DNA from: Acidobacteriota bacterium
GTDB taxonomy: Bacteria > Acidobacteriota > Terriglobia > UBA7540
NCBI GenBank assembly: GCA_021789565.1
Contig: JAJYJL010000315.1
Span: 2,488 to 7,901, forward strand
DNA length: 5,414 bases
Direction: 5' to 3'
The notes under the pieces were generated by a model. The model did not search any database. It was not told the origin of the DNA and was given only the letters and a program-made list of their open reading frames with translations. Position numbers and translations under genes: made by a program. This document shows positions 1-5,414 of the stretch, one piece after another; position 1 is the first letter of the stretch, and every line of letters begins with the position of its first letter.

Positions 1-1854
1 GGACATGTCGTGAACATGATGAAGGACGCCTACCCTGAGCTTACCGAAACCTCTCACCATGTGGCCAGGGCCATCAAGATTGAAGAGGAACGTTACGAGA
101 AGACGACGCGAGTGGCTCTAGAGCACCTAGAGGATACGCCGGTTGTTTTCAGCTTGAGCGGCCCGGTACCGCCTACCGCTCGGGTTATATACACCGGTCC
201 CTTTTACGAGGTCTCCTTCCGCCAGTGGAGAGCGTGGGCACAGTCGCAGAAACCTGTTAGCGTGGAAGAGATCCGTAGGACGGCAAAACAAAGCAAGCGA
301 GAAGAGTGTCCTGCGGACCTCCGTGCATGGATTCCCGGAGACGAACTCTTCCGGCTCTACGATACCTTCGGCCTTCGGCCGGACTTCGTCGACGATATCG
401 TCAGAAATTATGGTGTAGAAACCGATCTTTTCACGTTTGCTCCGCCAAGTTCGGATCGGAAGCGCTACGAAATGCACATGGAGAAGCAGCGCGAGCGGGC
501 GCGGGCTTCATGGAAAGGCGCGGAGAAGAAAACTGCGGCCCCGGCATATCAGGAACTGGCCGAAAAGGTGCAGACGGTTTTCGACGGCTACGCGCAGGTG
601 AAATCGACAGATTGCAAGATCGTGGGGCTGATCGAGAAAGGCCAGCCCATAACTGAAGCCAAGGCTGGGCAGGAAATCGAAATTGTTCTCGACCACACGC
701 CGTTCTATGCCGAAGCGGGCGGCCAGGTGGGAGACACGGGGCGACTGTTCGCCGCGGAGAGTGACCACGAAGTTGCGCATGTTACGGACGCCTACCGCCC
801 TGTTAGCGGATTGACCGCACACAAGGTGCAGGCTCGCGATACCCTGCGCGTGGGCGATAAAGTCACGGCCGTCGTTGATGCCGAGCGGCGCGACGCCATC
901 CGGCGCAACCACACCGCGACGCACCTGCTGCACGCGGCGCTGCGGACCACGCTGGGCACGCACGTAAAGCAGGCGGGCTCGCTCGTCGCGCCCGACCGTT
1001 TGCGGTTCGACTTTTCGCACTACGCCGAACTGGGCGACCAGGACCTTCTCGACATCGAAGACCTGGTGAATCAGCATGTCCTGAAGAACGAAGAGGTCCG
1101 CACCGACCTGATGGGCATTGACCAGGCGCTGGCCACCGGCGCCATGGCTCTGTTCGGCGAAAAGTACGGCGACCGCGTGCGGGTGCTCTCGATTGCAGAC
1201 GGCAGCTTTTCGCGCGAGCTTTGCGGGGGCACACACGTCAGCCGAACAGGGGACATCGGCTTGTTCAAGATTGTGAGCGAGGGCAGCGTGGCGGCAGGCA
1301 CGCGACGAATTGAGGCCATCAGCGGCCTCGGGGTACTGGAACATCTGCGCAAAGCCGATGAAACGCTCGGGATGGTGGGCGACATCCTGCGTGCGAAGCC
1401 TGACGAGGTGGTGGAGGCCGCGCAGAAGCTGGCCGAAACCGAAAAGAAGCTGCGCAAGGAACTCGACGCGCAACAGATGAAGCGGGCGGCGGCGCAGGCC
1501 GGCGACCTTCTGGACCAAGCGCGTGACGTAAAAGGCGTTCGGGTGGTCTCCGCGCGCGTGGAAGGCGTTTCCCGGCCTGCCATGCGGCAGATGGTGGACC
1601 AGTTGCGGGCAAGACTCGGTTCCGGTGTGATTGCGCTGGGCGCCGTCGAGGACGGCAAGGCCGCGTTGATCATCGGGGTCACGCAGGACCTGACGGCCCG
1701 ACTCGACGCCGGAAAGATCGTGCGGCAGGCGGCGGCGCTGATGGAAGGCTCAGGCGGCGGCCGCAAAGACCTGGCCGAGGCGGGAGGCAAAAACCCCGAG
1801 AAGCTGGATGAATCACTCCAGGCGGTTCCTGAAATCGTCGAAAAAATACTTTGA
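1..1854 (+). CDS. alaS: Alanyl-tRNA synthetase, C-terminal two thirds (5' end outside window)
   Basis: This cytoplasmic enzyme charges tRNA-Ala and clears mischarged Ser/Gly-tRNA. The reading frame is open from base 1 (GHVVNMMKDAYPEL), so the GTG at 10 is internal and the class II catalytic core lies upstream. About 617 residues of a protein usually near 870-950 are present. Numbering from codon 10, the end of the tRNA-recognition region includes FRLYDTFG (113-120). The editing domain has GGQVGDTG (237-244), the metal-binding HTATH (301-305), FDFSH (333-337) and CGGTH (405-409). A coiled-coil-like stretch lies near 465-500. The C-Ala domain ends in GSGGGRKDLAEAGGKNPEKL (580-599). All editing-site ligands are intact. 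Two oddities: about 55 extra residues relative to E. coli AlaRS just before FRLYDTFG, and a lower GC, different codon style before about base 480. Identification is very secure. Confidence 0.97.
   Translation, partial: GHVVNMMKDAYPELTETSHHVARAIKIEEERYEKTTRVALEHLEDTPVVFSLSGPVPPTARVIYTGPFYEVSFRQWRAWAQSQKPVSVEEIRRTAKQSKREECPADLRAWIPGDELFRLYDTFGLRPDFVDDIVRNYGVETDLFTFAPPSSDRKRYEMHMEKQRERARASWKGAEKKTAAPAYQELAEKVQTVFDGYAQVKSTDCKIVGLIEKGQPITEAKAGQEIEIVLDHTPFYAEAGGQVGDTGRLFAAESDHEVAHVTDAYRPVSGLTAHKVQARDTLRVGDKVTAVVDAERRDAIRRNHTATHLLHAALRTTLGTHVKQAGSLVAPDRLRFDFSHYAELGDQDLLDIEDLVNQHVLKNEEVRTDLMGIDQALATGAMALFGEKYGDRVRVLSIADGSFSRELCGGTHVSRTGDIGLFKIVSEGSVAAGTRRIEAISGLGVLEHLRKADETLGMVGDILRAKPDEVVEAAQKLAETEKKLRKELDAQQMKRAAAQAGDLLDQARDVKGVRVVSARVEGVSRPAMRQMVDQLRARLGSGVIALGAVEDGKAALIIGVTQDLTARLDAGKIVRQAAALMEGSGGGRKDLAEAGGKNPEKLDESLQAVPEIVEKIL
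139..324 (+). other. Extra segment inside AlaRS (insertion relative to E. coli enzyme)
   Basis: Between the conserved EEERY (residues 25-29, counted from codon 10) and FRLYDTFG there are 84 residues here. The E. coli protein, recalled from memory, has about 28. The extra material (roughly residues 44-105) includes GPFYEVSFRQWRAWAQSQKP and a basic stretch, RRTAKQSKREE. It keeps the reading frame and contains no stop. It may be a lineage-specific insertion in the tRNA-recognition region. I do not recognise it as a known domain. The exact edges depend on alignment. Confidence 0.6.
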
Positions 1855-2160
1855 AAGTTCTGAGTTTGCAGTTCCGGGCTCAGAGGCAGCAGGTCCGGCG
1901 CGGGGTTCGCTTCGGAAGCGGGCTGAATTTGCTGACATACGTAGGCTACTATGATAGCCTTTCCCGTGGTGGCGGTTTTGGAACTAAAGATGCGCGGGAC
2001 AAAAAACTTTTATTTTTGAAAAACGATCCGGATCCGGTTCAAGCTGCCGCAGCCATGAAAATCCAGTCTGCCCTCAGCCCCCCAAAAACCATCCCGGCAG
2101 GTCACTTCCATCCTCTGATATTGCCCCATCTTCCGCCGGCACAGCCTTTGTCGAGTGGAA
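1855..2160. other. Non-coding gap between convergent genes
   Basis: This 306-base stretch separates the alaS stop from the stop of the minus-strand carboxypeptidase. I see no credible gene. The frame opening at TTG 1851 (112 codons) runs into the neighbour and looks like no known protein. The gap holds a small hairpin at 1943-1960, an A/T-rich island at 2001-2024 and a perfect palindrome, CCGGATCCGG, at 2028-2037. On the minus strand five Ts follow that palindrome after a short gap (complement of A 2019-2023), so it might help end the leftward transcript. However, the foldable stem is only about 3 base pairs. Confidence 0.6.
1943..1963 (+). terminator. Possible weak terminator after alaS
   Basis: AGGCTA (1943-1948) pairs perfectly with TAGCCT (1955-1960) around a six-base loop. 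It is followed by only a short T run (1960-1962) and then C. It lies 89 bases past the alaS stop. The short stem and poor T tract make this a weak candidate, and Rho-dependent ending is equally possible. Confidence 0.25.
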
Positions 2161-3453
2161 CTAAGTTAAGGCAGCGCAGATGGCTTTAACCAGCCCCTGG
2201 CCAAATTCCAGCCGATCCTTGACCATCGGCCAGCGGCCGAGCTTGCCAACGTAAGCGATCCGCTGCTCCATCAGGAAGGCGGGGATGGAATGCTTGAAAT
2301 ACAGGCCTTCGGCCACGTCCATTCGTCCGGGTTCGATTGGAGTGACGTTGCCCGGGTCCTCTTCGTAACCATGGGTTGGGTCAAACTTTGTTGTCCGCGC
2401 GAGATCATCAAATACTCTTTGCGCCAGGGGACGGAACTTCGGGGAAGGCGGGCCGATGAGATATTCGTTGGTTTCATCGTTATGGAGCGTCAGAAAAAAA
2501 TCGACTCGTCCGCCGCGATCAGCCCAGTTCAGGATTGCGTTGCGCGCCGCTGTAATCTCCGGCATTCTTACGGGATCTTCCGTGTCCCAGTTGCGGTTGA
2601 GGTCATAACCGTAGGCATTAAACCGCACACCGCCGCGGAAGACACCGTCAGGGTCCTGCACCGGGAATATTTTGAAGATGGTTTCCTTGCGAATTCGCTC
2701 TGCGACGGGATCCGATGAAACCAGAAACCGGATGGCTCCTTCGCCAACCCAGGATGATCCCGCCTCCCAGGAGTGCTGCCTGAACATCAGCCACACAACT
2801 TTCTTCTGGTCCTGCCTGGGGCCGGGGTCGGTGATAGTCAGCATCGGAATGTCCCTGCCCTGGACAGACTTGCCGATCACCTGCGACTCGAGTGCAGGCG
2901 CGCCCCTGATCTCTTCCAGCAGGCGGGCAAGATGGCGAGTGGTGTAGGGTGCAACATGGGCTATCCACAAGCGGCTTTGCGAAGGCCTTATCCGGAGCCT
3001 CATACTGTTCGCTACGGCAGTCCAGTCTTTTTTCGCCACGTGCGTCCAGTCCAGGCCGTCGTAACTGTAAACGGGGGGAGTATCAGGCGTGATCGAGTAA
3101 GTTCCCGGATGGAAATTGTACTCTCCCGCGAGGTCGGTGAACTCGAGGGTCAACTCCGAATCCGGAGCGCTGTCAATCCGGAAGTAAAACCAGCTGACCT
3201 GCCGGTTGCGGCCGAACTGGTCGACTTCTCCAAGCAGGATACAGCGCATGGAGGTGTCGGTGACTTTTACTACTTTGCCCAGACTGCCGCCTTCGAAGTC
3301 GGCCGTGAAGGTCATGGGAGATTGCTTGGCCTCGGGCGTCCCTTCTTGGGACGCTGCCGATGGTGTTCCCTCGGCGTGGAAGGGCGTCCCTTTGCCGACA
3401 ATGCTACCGAGACCTGCTGCCGCTGTGCTGCGGAGGAAATTCCGTCTATGCAT
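2161..3453 (-). CDS. Tat-exported M14 zinc carboxypeptidase, CCP-like
   Basis: Predicted metallocarboxypeptidase of 430 residues that removes C-terminal (or isopeptide-linked) amino acids. The ATG at 3453 is chosen because it has GGAAGG eight bases upstream and opens directly into a Tat signal, MHRRNFLRSTAAAGLGSIVG. A longer frame from 3498 would bury that signal. A linker rich in GTP triplets (about 21-45) leads into a beta-rich N-domain, FTADFEGGSLG...SWFYFRI, typical of cytosolic carboxypeptidases (CCP/Nna1, M14B). The catalytic domain follows. Zinc ligands are H227 and E230 (RQHSWEAG) and H324 (TLHND). Substrate-binding residues N286/R287 sit in YGYDLNRNWD, and the general base E396 in FLMEQR. 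It is therefore likely active. It is the second gene of a leftward pair, 48 bases after its partner. An exported CCP-type enzyme is unusual, since most are cytosolic. Substrate unknown. Confidence 0.88.
   Translation of the reverse strand: MHRRNFLRSTAAAGLGSIVGKGTPFHAEGTPSAASQEGTPEAKQSPMTFTADFEGGSLGKVVKVTDTSMRCILLGEVDQFGRNRQVSWFYFRIDSAPDSELTLEFTDLAGEYNFHPGTYSITPDTPPVYSYDGLDWTHVAKKDWTAVANSMRLRIRPSQSRLWIAHVAPYTTRHLARLLEEIRGAPALESQVIGKSVQGRDIPMLTITDPGPRQDQKKVVWLMFRQHSWEAGSSWVGEGAIRFLVSSDPVAERIRKETIFKIFPVQDPDGVFRGGVRFNAYGYDLNRNWDTEDPVRMPEITAARNAILNWADRGGRVDFFLTLHNDETNEYLIGPPSPKFRPLAQRVFDDLARTTKFDPTHGYEEDPGNVTPIEPGRMDVAEGLYFKHSIPAFLMEQRIAYVGKLGRWPMVKDRLEFGQGLVKAICAALT
3334..3392 (-). repeat. Short direct repeats encoding a GTP-rich linker
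   Basis: The 11-base word GGGCGTCCCTT (plus-strand reading) occurs at 3334-3344 and again at 3382-3392, with a diverged copy near 3364. On the minus strand these give the GTP triplets in KGTPF, EGTPS and EGTPE, just after the Tat signal. One copy also forms an inverted repeat, CGTCCC-TTCTT-GGGACG (3337-3353). It looks like a small internal duplication in a flexible linker. Confidence 0.5.
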
Positions 3454-3461
3454 GAATGTCA

Positions 3462-3467
3462 CCTTCC
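3462..3467 (-). promoter_or_regulatory. Ribosome binding site fixing the carboxypeptidase start
   Basis: On the minus strand GGAAGG lies eight bases before the ATG at 3453, within GGAAGGTGA. This supports the start at the Tat signal over the ATG at 3498. Confidence 0.75.
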
Positions 3468-3501
3468 ACTGCCTGTGGCGGCATTGCGAAGAACGCATTG
3501 G

Positions 3502-4752
3502 TCACGCCTTGTGGGCTTTGAACATTTCCTTCATGCGCCCAGCGATGATGCGTTCCTCTCCGGGCTGCAGCATGAAAGAGGCCATGGAGAGCGAATGACC
3601 ATCGGATCCACCCTGGACCATCACCGCGGGGTCGCCGCTCTGGAGGAACTCAAGCGCCTGGGCCGAGGTCAAGGCCACCTTCTGCGTGTCCCATGTGATG
3701 TGCATGGTGGGAACGTGATTGGCGATCGGAGGAACATAGTCGCTGGTCGTGACGCCATGAATGCTCCGGACATGTTTCGAAACGTAATGCAGCCTGTCCC
3801 ACCATTCCCGGGTCAGCTTTTCCTGGTCACTGTTCAGATAGATTTCGAGCGCCTTCCACATTCCCACAATTTCTTCCTTGCCCACCTTCATGCCGCGTCC
3901 GATGGTGGGCGCGAAAGGAGCGGAGTTCAGACGCGCGGCGCGGACCAGGTCCTTGCGCCCGAGCAGAAGCCCGGAGCACTGCGGGCCGCGCAGTCCCTTG
4001 CCGCCGCTGAAGGCGACCATGTCGTATCCCATGTTGTTGTAGTCCGTCAGGTGCGAGACGGGAGGCGTATCGGCCGCGCAGTCGTTAAAACTGGGGACGC
4101 TGTATTGCTTGCCGAGCTTGGCCCACTCAGCCACTTTGATTTCGCTGGTCTCATCCATATAATTCGCAAAGAACATGAGCGCAGTCTTCTCATTCACGCC
4201 CCGGTGAACGTCATCAGGACTTTCTACCTCGACGATCTTCACGCCGCTTGCCAGAATCTGCGGATTGTATCCGTAATCCCGGTGCTGGCTCTTCAGCATC
4301 AGGACTTCGCTTTTCATCCCCGTCAGATCAGGCAACTGGCGGATCAACTCCGGGTTGTCCCCCGTCAAAGTTCCCGCAACGCCGCACATGATGGCGCCGG
4401 CGGCGCCGGAGGTGATGGTGGCCGAGTGGTCCGGAGGCAGCCCTGTAAGCATTTTGGTGATCCGGTCGCCCGTGGCTTCAAGAAGTTCAGGAATGCTGAC
4501 GTAATGCTCGGCGGCCGCGTTCATGGCGGCGACGGCCTCGGGCGGAATCAACGACCCGCCAATGATGGTGATAGTTCCCCAGGCGTTGATCATGGTCTTC
4601 ACGCCGAGTTCCTTGTAAATGTTGCCGGAAGCGGAGACCACAGCGGCAGGTTTCCTGCTTCGGCCGAGCGCATTGCCTGGCCAGGCGGCGGCCGCGATGG
4701 CTCCAAGGCTCGACAGAAAGTTGCGCCGGTTCCAAATGCCTGCTGTACTCAT
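3502..4752 (-). CDS. Tat-exported SelA/DgaE-like PLP-dependent enzyme
   Basis: A 416-residue fold-type-I PLP enzyme of the SelA-like group. That group includes L-seryl-tRNA(Sec) selenium transferase and D-glucosaminate-6-phosphate ammonia-lyase (DgaE). The ATG at 4752 follows a strong GGGAGGG and opens into a Tat signal, WNRRNFLSSLGAIAAAAWPG (about 7-26). An in-frame ATG at 4890 would add 46 unlikely residues. Family features seen: INAWGTITIIGGSLIPPEAV (55-74); the phosphate-binding loop TSGAAGA (114-120); the Asp that contacts the PLP ring in FNDCAAD (D224); and the Schiff-base lysine in FSGGKGLRGPQ (K252). True SelA is unlikely: the protein is exported, SelA's extra N-terminal tRNA domain is not seen, and the active-site motif reads GGKGLRGPQ rather than GDKLLGGPQ. 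A lyase, aminotransferase or racemase acting on an amino acid or amino sugar is more likely. It is the first gene of the leftward pair. The family call is firm; the substrate is unknown. Confidence 0.87.
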   Translation of the reverse strand: MSTAGIWNRRNFLSSLGAIAAAAWPGNALGRSRKPAAVVSASGNIYKELGVKTMINAWGTITIIGGSLIPPEAVAAMNAAAEHYVSIPELLEATGDRITKMLTGLPPDHSATITSGAAGAIMCGVAGTLTGDNPELIRQLPDLTGMKSEVLMLKSQHRDYGYNPQILASGVKIVEVESPDDVHRGVNEKTALMFFANYMDETSEIKVAEWAKLGKQYSVPSFNDCAADTPPVSHLTDYNNMGYDMVAFSGGKGLRGPQCSGLLLGRKDLVRAARLNSAPFAPTIGRGMKVGKEEIVGMWKALEIYLNSDQEKLTREWWDRLHYVSKHVRSIHGVTTSDYVPPIANHVPTMHITWDTQKVALTSAQALEFLQSGDPAVMVQGGSDGHSLSMASFMLQPGEERIIAGRMKEMFKAHKA

Positions 4753-4758
4753 TTCTTT

Positions 4759-4765
4759 CCCTCCC
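4759..4765 (-). promoter_or_regulatory. Strong ribosome binding site of the PLP enzyme
   Basis: On the minus strand GGGAGGG sits six bases before the ATG at 4752. It decides the start in favour of the Tat-signal methionine and against the upstream in-frame ATG at 4890. Confidence 0.85.
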
Positions 4766-4866
4766 TTTCGTGTCGTAAAACAAAATGCAGAATTGTCGGC
4801 TCGCGTCACTTTGCGGACTATTGCTCGGAGATTTGCCGAATTTTCCAGAGCTGCAAAACTGCTACC

Positions 4867-4895
4867 TTTATACGCCCAAAGTTGCCGCAAATCAA
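4867..4895 (-). promoter_or_regulatory. Sigma70-type promoter for the minus-strand gene pair
   Basis: Read on the minus strand, TTGATT (4895-4890) and TATAAA (4872-4867) are separated by exactly 17 bases. They match the consensus at 4/6 and 5/6 positions. A T-run (complement of 4894-4900) overlaps the start of the -35 box and extends upstream. The start of transcription would fall near 4860, giving a leader of about 108 bases before the ATG at 4752. The leader shows no obvious riboswitch fold. No comparable promoter was seen in the 48 bases before the carboxypeptidase, which fits co-transcription. Confidence 0.6.
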
Positions 4896-4970
4896 AAAAA
4901 CGGACAGAGGCGAGGTCAATCCGATTTGTGGGGTAGATTTACGGGCTATGATGGTGAATATCTTGCGGGT

Positions 4971-5003
4971 TTGGAGACGACCGAACAGGGATACCGTCTC
5001 TAA
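4971..5003 (+). promoter_or_regulatory. Inverted repeat before bioD, possible BirA-type operator
   Basis: TTGGAGACG (4971-4979) and CGTCTCTAA (4995-5003) are inverted copies matching at 8 of 9 positions around a 15-base spacer. The known BirA operator is TTGTAAACC-N14-16-GGTTTACAA. Arm length, spacer, the outer TTG/AA ends and an inner AC/GT are shared, while several inner bases differ. A -10-like TCTAAT (4999-5004) overlaps the right arm, and the repeat ends 48 bases before the bioD start, so repression by occlusion is possible. As RNA it could also fold into a hairpin. Confidence 0.4.
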
Positions 5004-5051
5004 TAAAAGCGGACGCCGCAATCCCGCAGTGGATTATATTAGGCAAACGTC

Positions 5052-5414
5052 ATGAGCACGGACCTCTTTATAACCGGAACGGACACCGGCGTTGGCAAGA
5101 CGCTGGTTTCGGCAATGTTGTGCGCGGCGCTGGAAGGAGTTTACTGGAAGCCCATCCAGACAGGCTCCGCCGAAGACAGCGACCGGCGCACCGTGATGGA
5201 ACTGGCCGAACTGACTGCGGAACAGGCACTGCGGGAATGCTACGTCTTTGCTCCGCCGGTGTCGCCGCATCTGGCAGCCGAGCGGGCGGGAGTGACGATC
5301 GATCTCGGCACAATTCGCCGGCCTAAAGGAAAGCTGGCGGGGCCGCTGATTGTGGAAGGCGCAGGCGGCGTAATGGTGCCGGTTAACCAGAACGAGTTCA
5401 TGCTGGATTTGATG
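5052..5414 (+). CDS. bioD: Dethiobiotin synthetase, N-terminal part (3' end outside window)
   Basis: BioD closes the ureido ring of biotin: 7,8-diaminopelargonate + CO2 + ATP gives dethiobiotin, in the cytoplasm. The frame is open from ATG 5052 to the last base (121 residues of a family near 210-240). The P-loop is GTDTGVGKT (9-17). The conserved substrate/ATP lysine is K33 in YWKPIQTGS. A metal-binding Asp is expected at D44 (or D42). YVFAPPVSPHLAA (64-76) matches the family's F-x-x-P-x-SPH segment, and VEGAGG (101-106) carries the metal-binding E102. The ribosome site is weak: an AGG at 5041-5043, eight bases from the start. It is divergent from the PLP gene and may be the first gene of a biotin operon running out of the window. 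Identification is very secure. Confidence 0.95.
   Translation, partial: MSTDLFITGTDTGVGKTLVSAMLCAALEGVYWKPIQTGSAEDSDRRTVMELAELTAEQALRECYVFAPPVSPHLAAERAGVTIDLGTIRRPKGKLAGPLIVEGAGGVMVPVNQNEFMLDLM

Noticed and set aside
508..1518. A 336-codon minus-strand frame opposite alaS
   Set aside because: It is a shadow of the GC-rich alaS coding sequence; no recognisable protein motif is present.
1908..1920. Hairpin CGCTT-CGG-AAGCG after alaS as a terminator
   Set aside because: Five base pairs with a three-base loop and no T tract after it.
1851..2189. A 112-codon frame starting TTG, overlapping the alaS stop by four bases
   Set aside because: It looks like translational coupling, but the product is low-complexity and resembles nothing known. 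It also has a rare start and runs into the 3' end of the convergent gene.
3454..3498. A longer N-terminus (15 residues) for the carboxypeptidase from the ATG at 3498
   Set aside because: The methionine at 3453 has GGAAGG at the right distance and gives a normal Tat signal; the longer version does not.
3502..4752. A genuine selenocysteine synthase (selA)
   Set aside because: It has a Tat signal, lacks SelA's extra N-terminal tRNA-binding part, has a different active-site motif, and has no selB or selC nearby.
4753..4890. A longer N-terminus (46 residues) for the PLP enzyme from the ATG at 4890
   Set aside because: It would start upstream of the predicted transcription start, lacks a good ribosome site, and would bury a textbook Tat signal that has its own strong RBS.
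4924..4952. Promoter for bioD with a -10 TATGAT at 4947-4952
   Set aside because: The -10 is good, but the only -35-like word (TTGTGG) is a poor match with a 15-base spacer.
5035..5040. TATATT just before bioD as a -10 box
   Set aside because: No -35 at 16-18 bases, and transcription would begin only a few bases before the start codon.
2773..5055. A 760-codon open frame on the plus strand, opposite both minus-strand genes
   Set aside because: It is in exact codon register with both minus-strand genes, so it stays open simply because those genes avoid TTA, CTA and TCA codons. It shows no domain, and the real proteins on the other strand are clear.

Overview
The window has about 60% GC overall, by eye. 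It looks like a chromosomal segment from a soil-type bacterium, possibly Acidobacteriota. That guess rests on the GC content, two adjacent genes with RRNFL-type Tat signals, and the style of the AlaRS and BioD proteins. It is an inference, not a demonstrated assignment.

Layout. Positions 1-1854 (+) carry the C-terminal two thirds of alanyl-tRNA synthetase (alaS); its catalytic N-terminus lies before the window. Positions 1855-2160 are a non-coding gap between convergent genes. Two genes then run leftward on the minus strand with 48 bases between them. The upstream one (4752->3502) is a SelA/DgaE-like PLP-dependent fold-type-I enzyme. The downstream one (3453->2161) is an M14 zinc carboxypeptidase of the cytosolic-carboxypeptidase (CCP) type. 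Both start with a twin-arginine (Tat) signal when their true, RBS-supported starts are used. Positions 4753-5051 are a divergent intergenic region. It holds a good sigma70-type promoter for the minus-strand pair, and an inverted repeat upstream of the rightward gene. From 5052 (+) to the window end is the first part of bioD (dethiobiotin synthetase).

How the genes fit together. alaS and bioD are housekeeping or biosynthetic genes and appear unrelated to the central pair. The central pair looks like one transcription unit for two exported, folded, cofactor-bearing enzymes: a zinc peptidase and a PLP enzyme of the family that acts on amino acids, amino sugars or aminoacyl groups. A joint periplasmic role in releasing and then converting an amino compound is attractive but is only inference.

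Main points for a second look: the Tat-tagged PLP enzyme/CCP pair; a 9-N15-9 inverted repeat before bioD with the geometry of a BirA operator; and an insertion of about 55 residues in AlaRS, together with a change of base and codon usage near position 480. No RNA genes, mobile elements or CRISPR arrays were seen.
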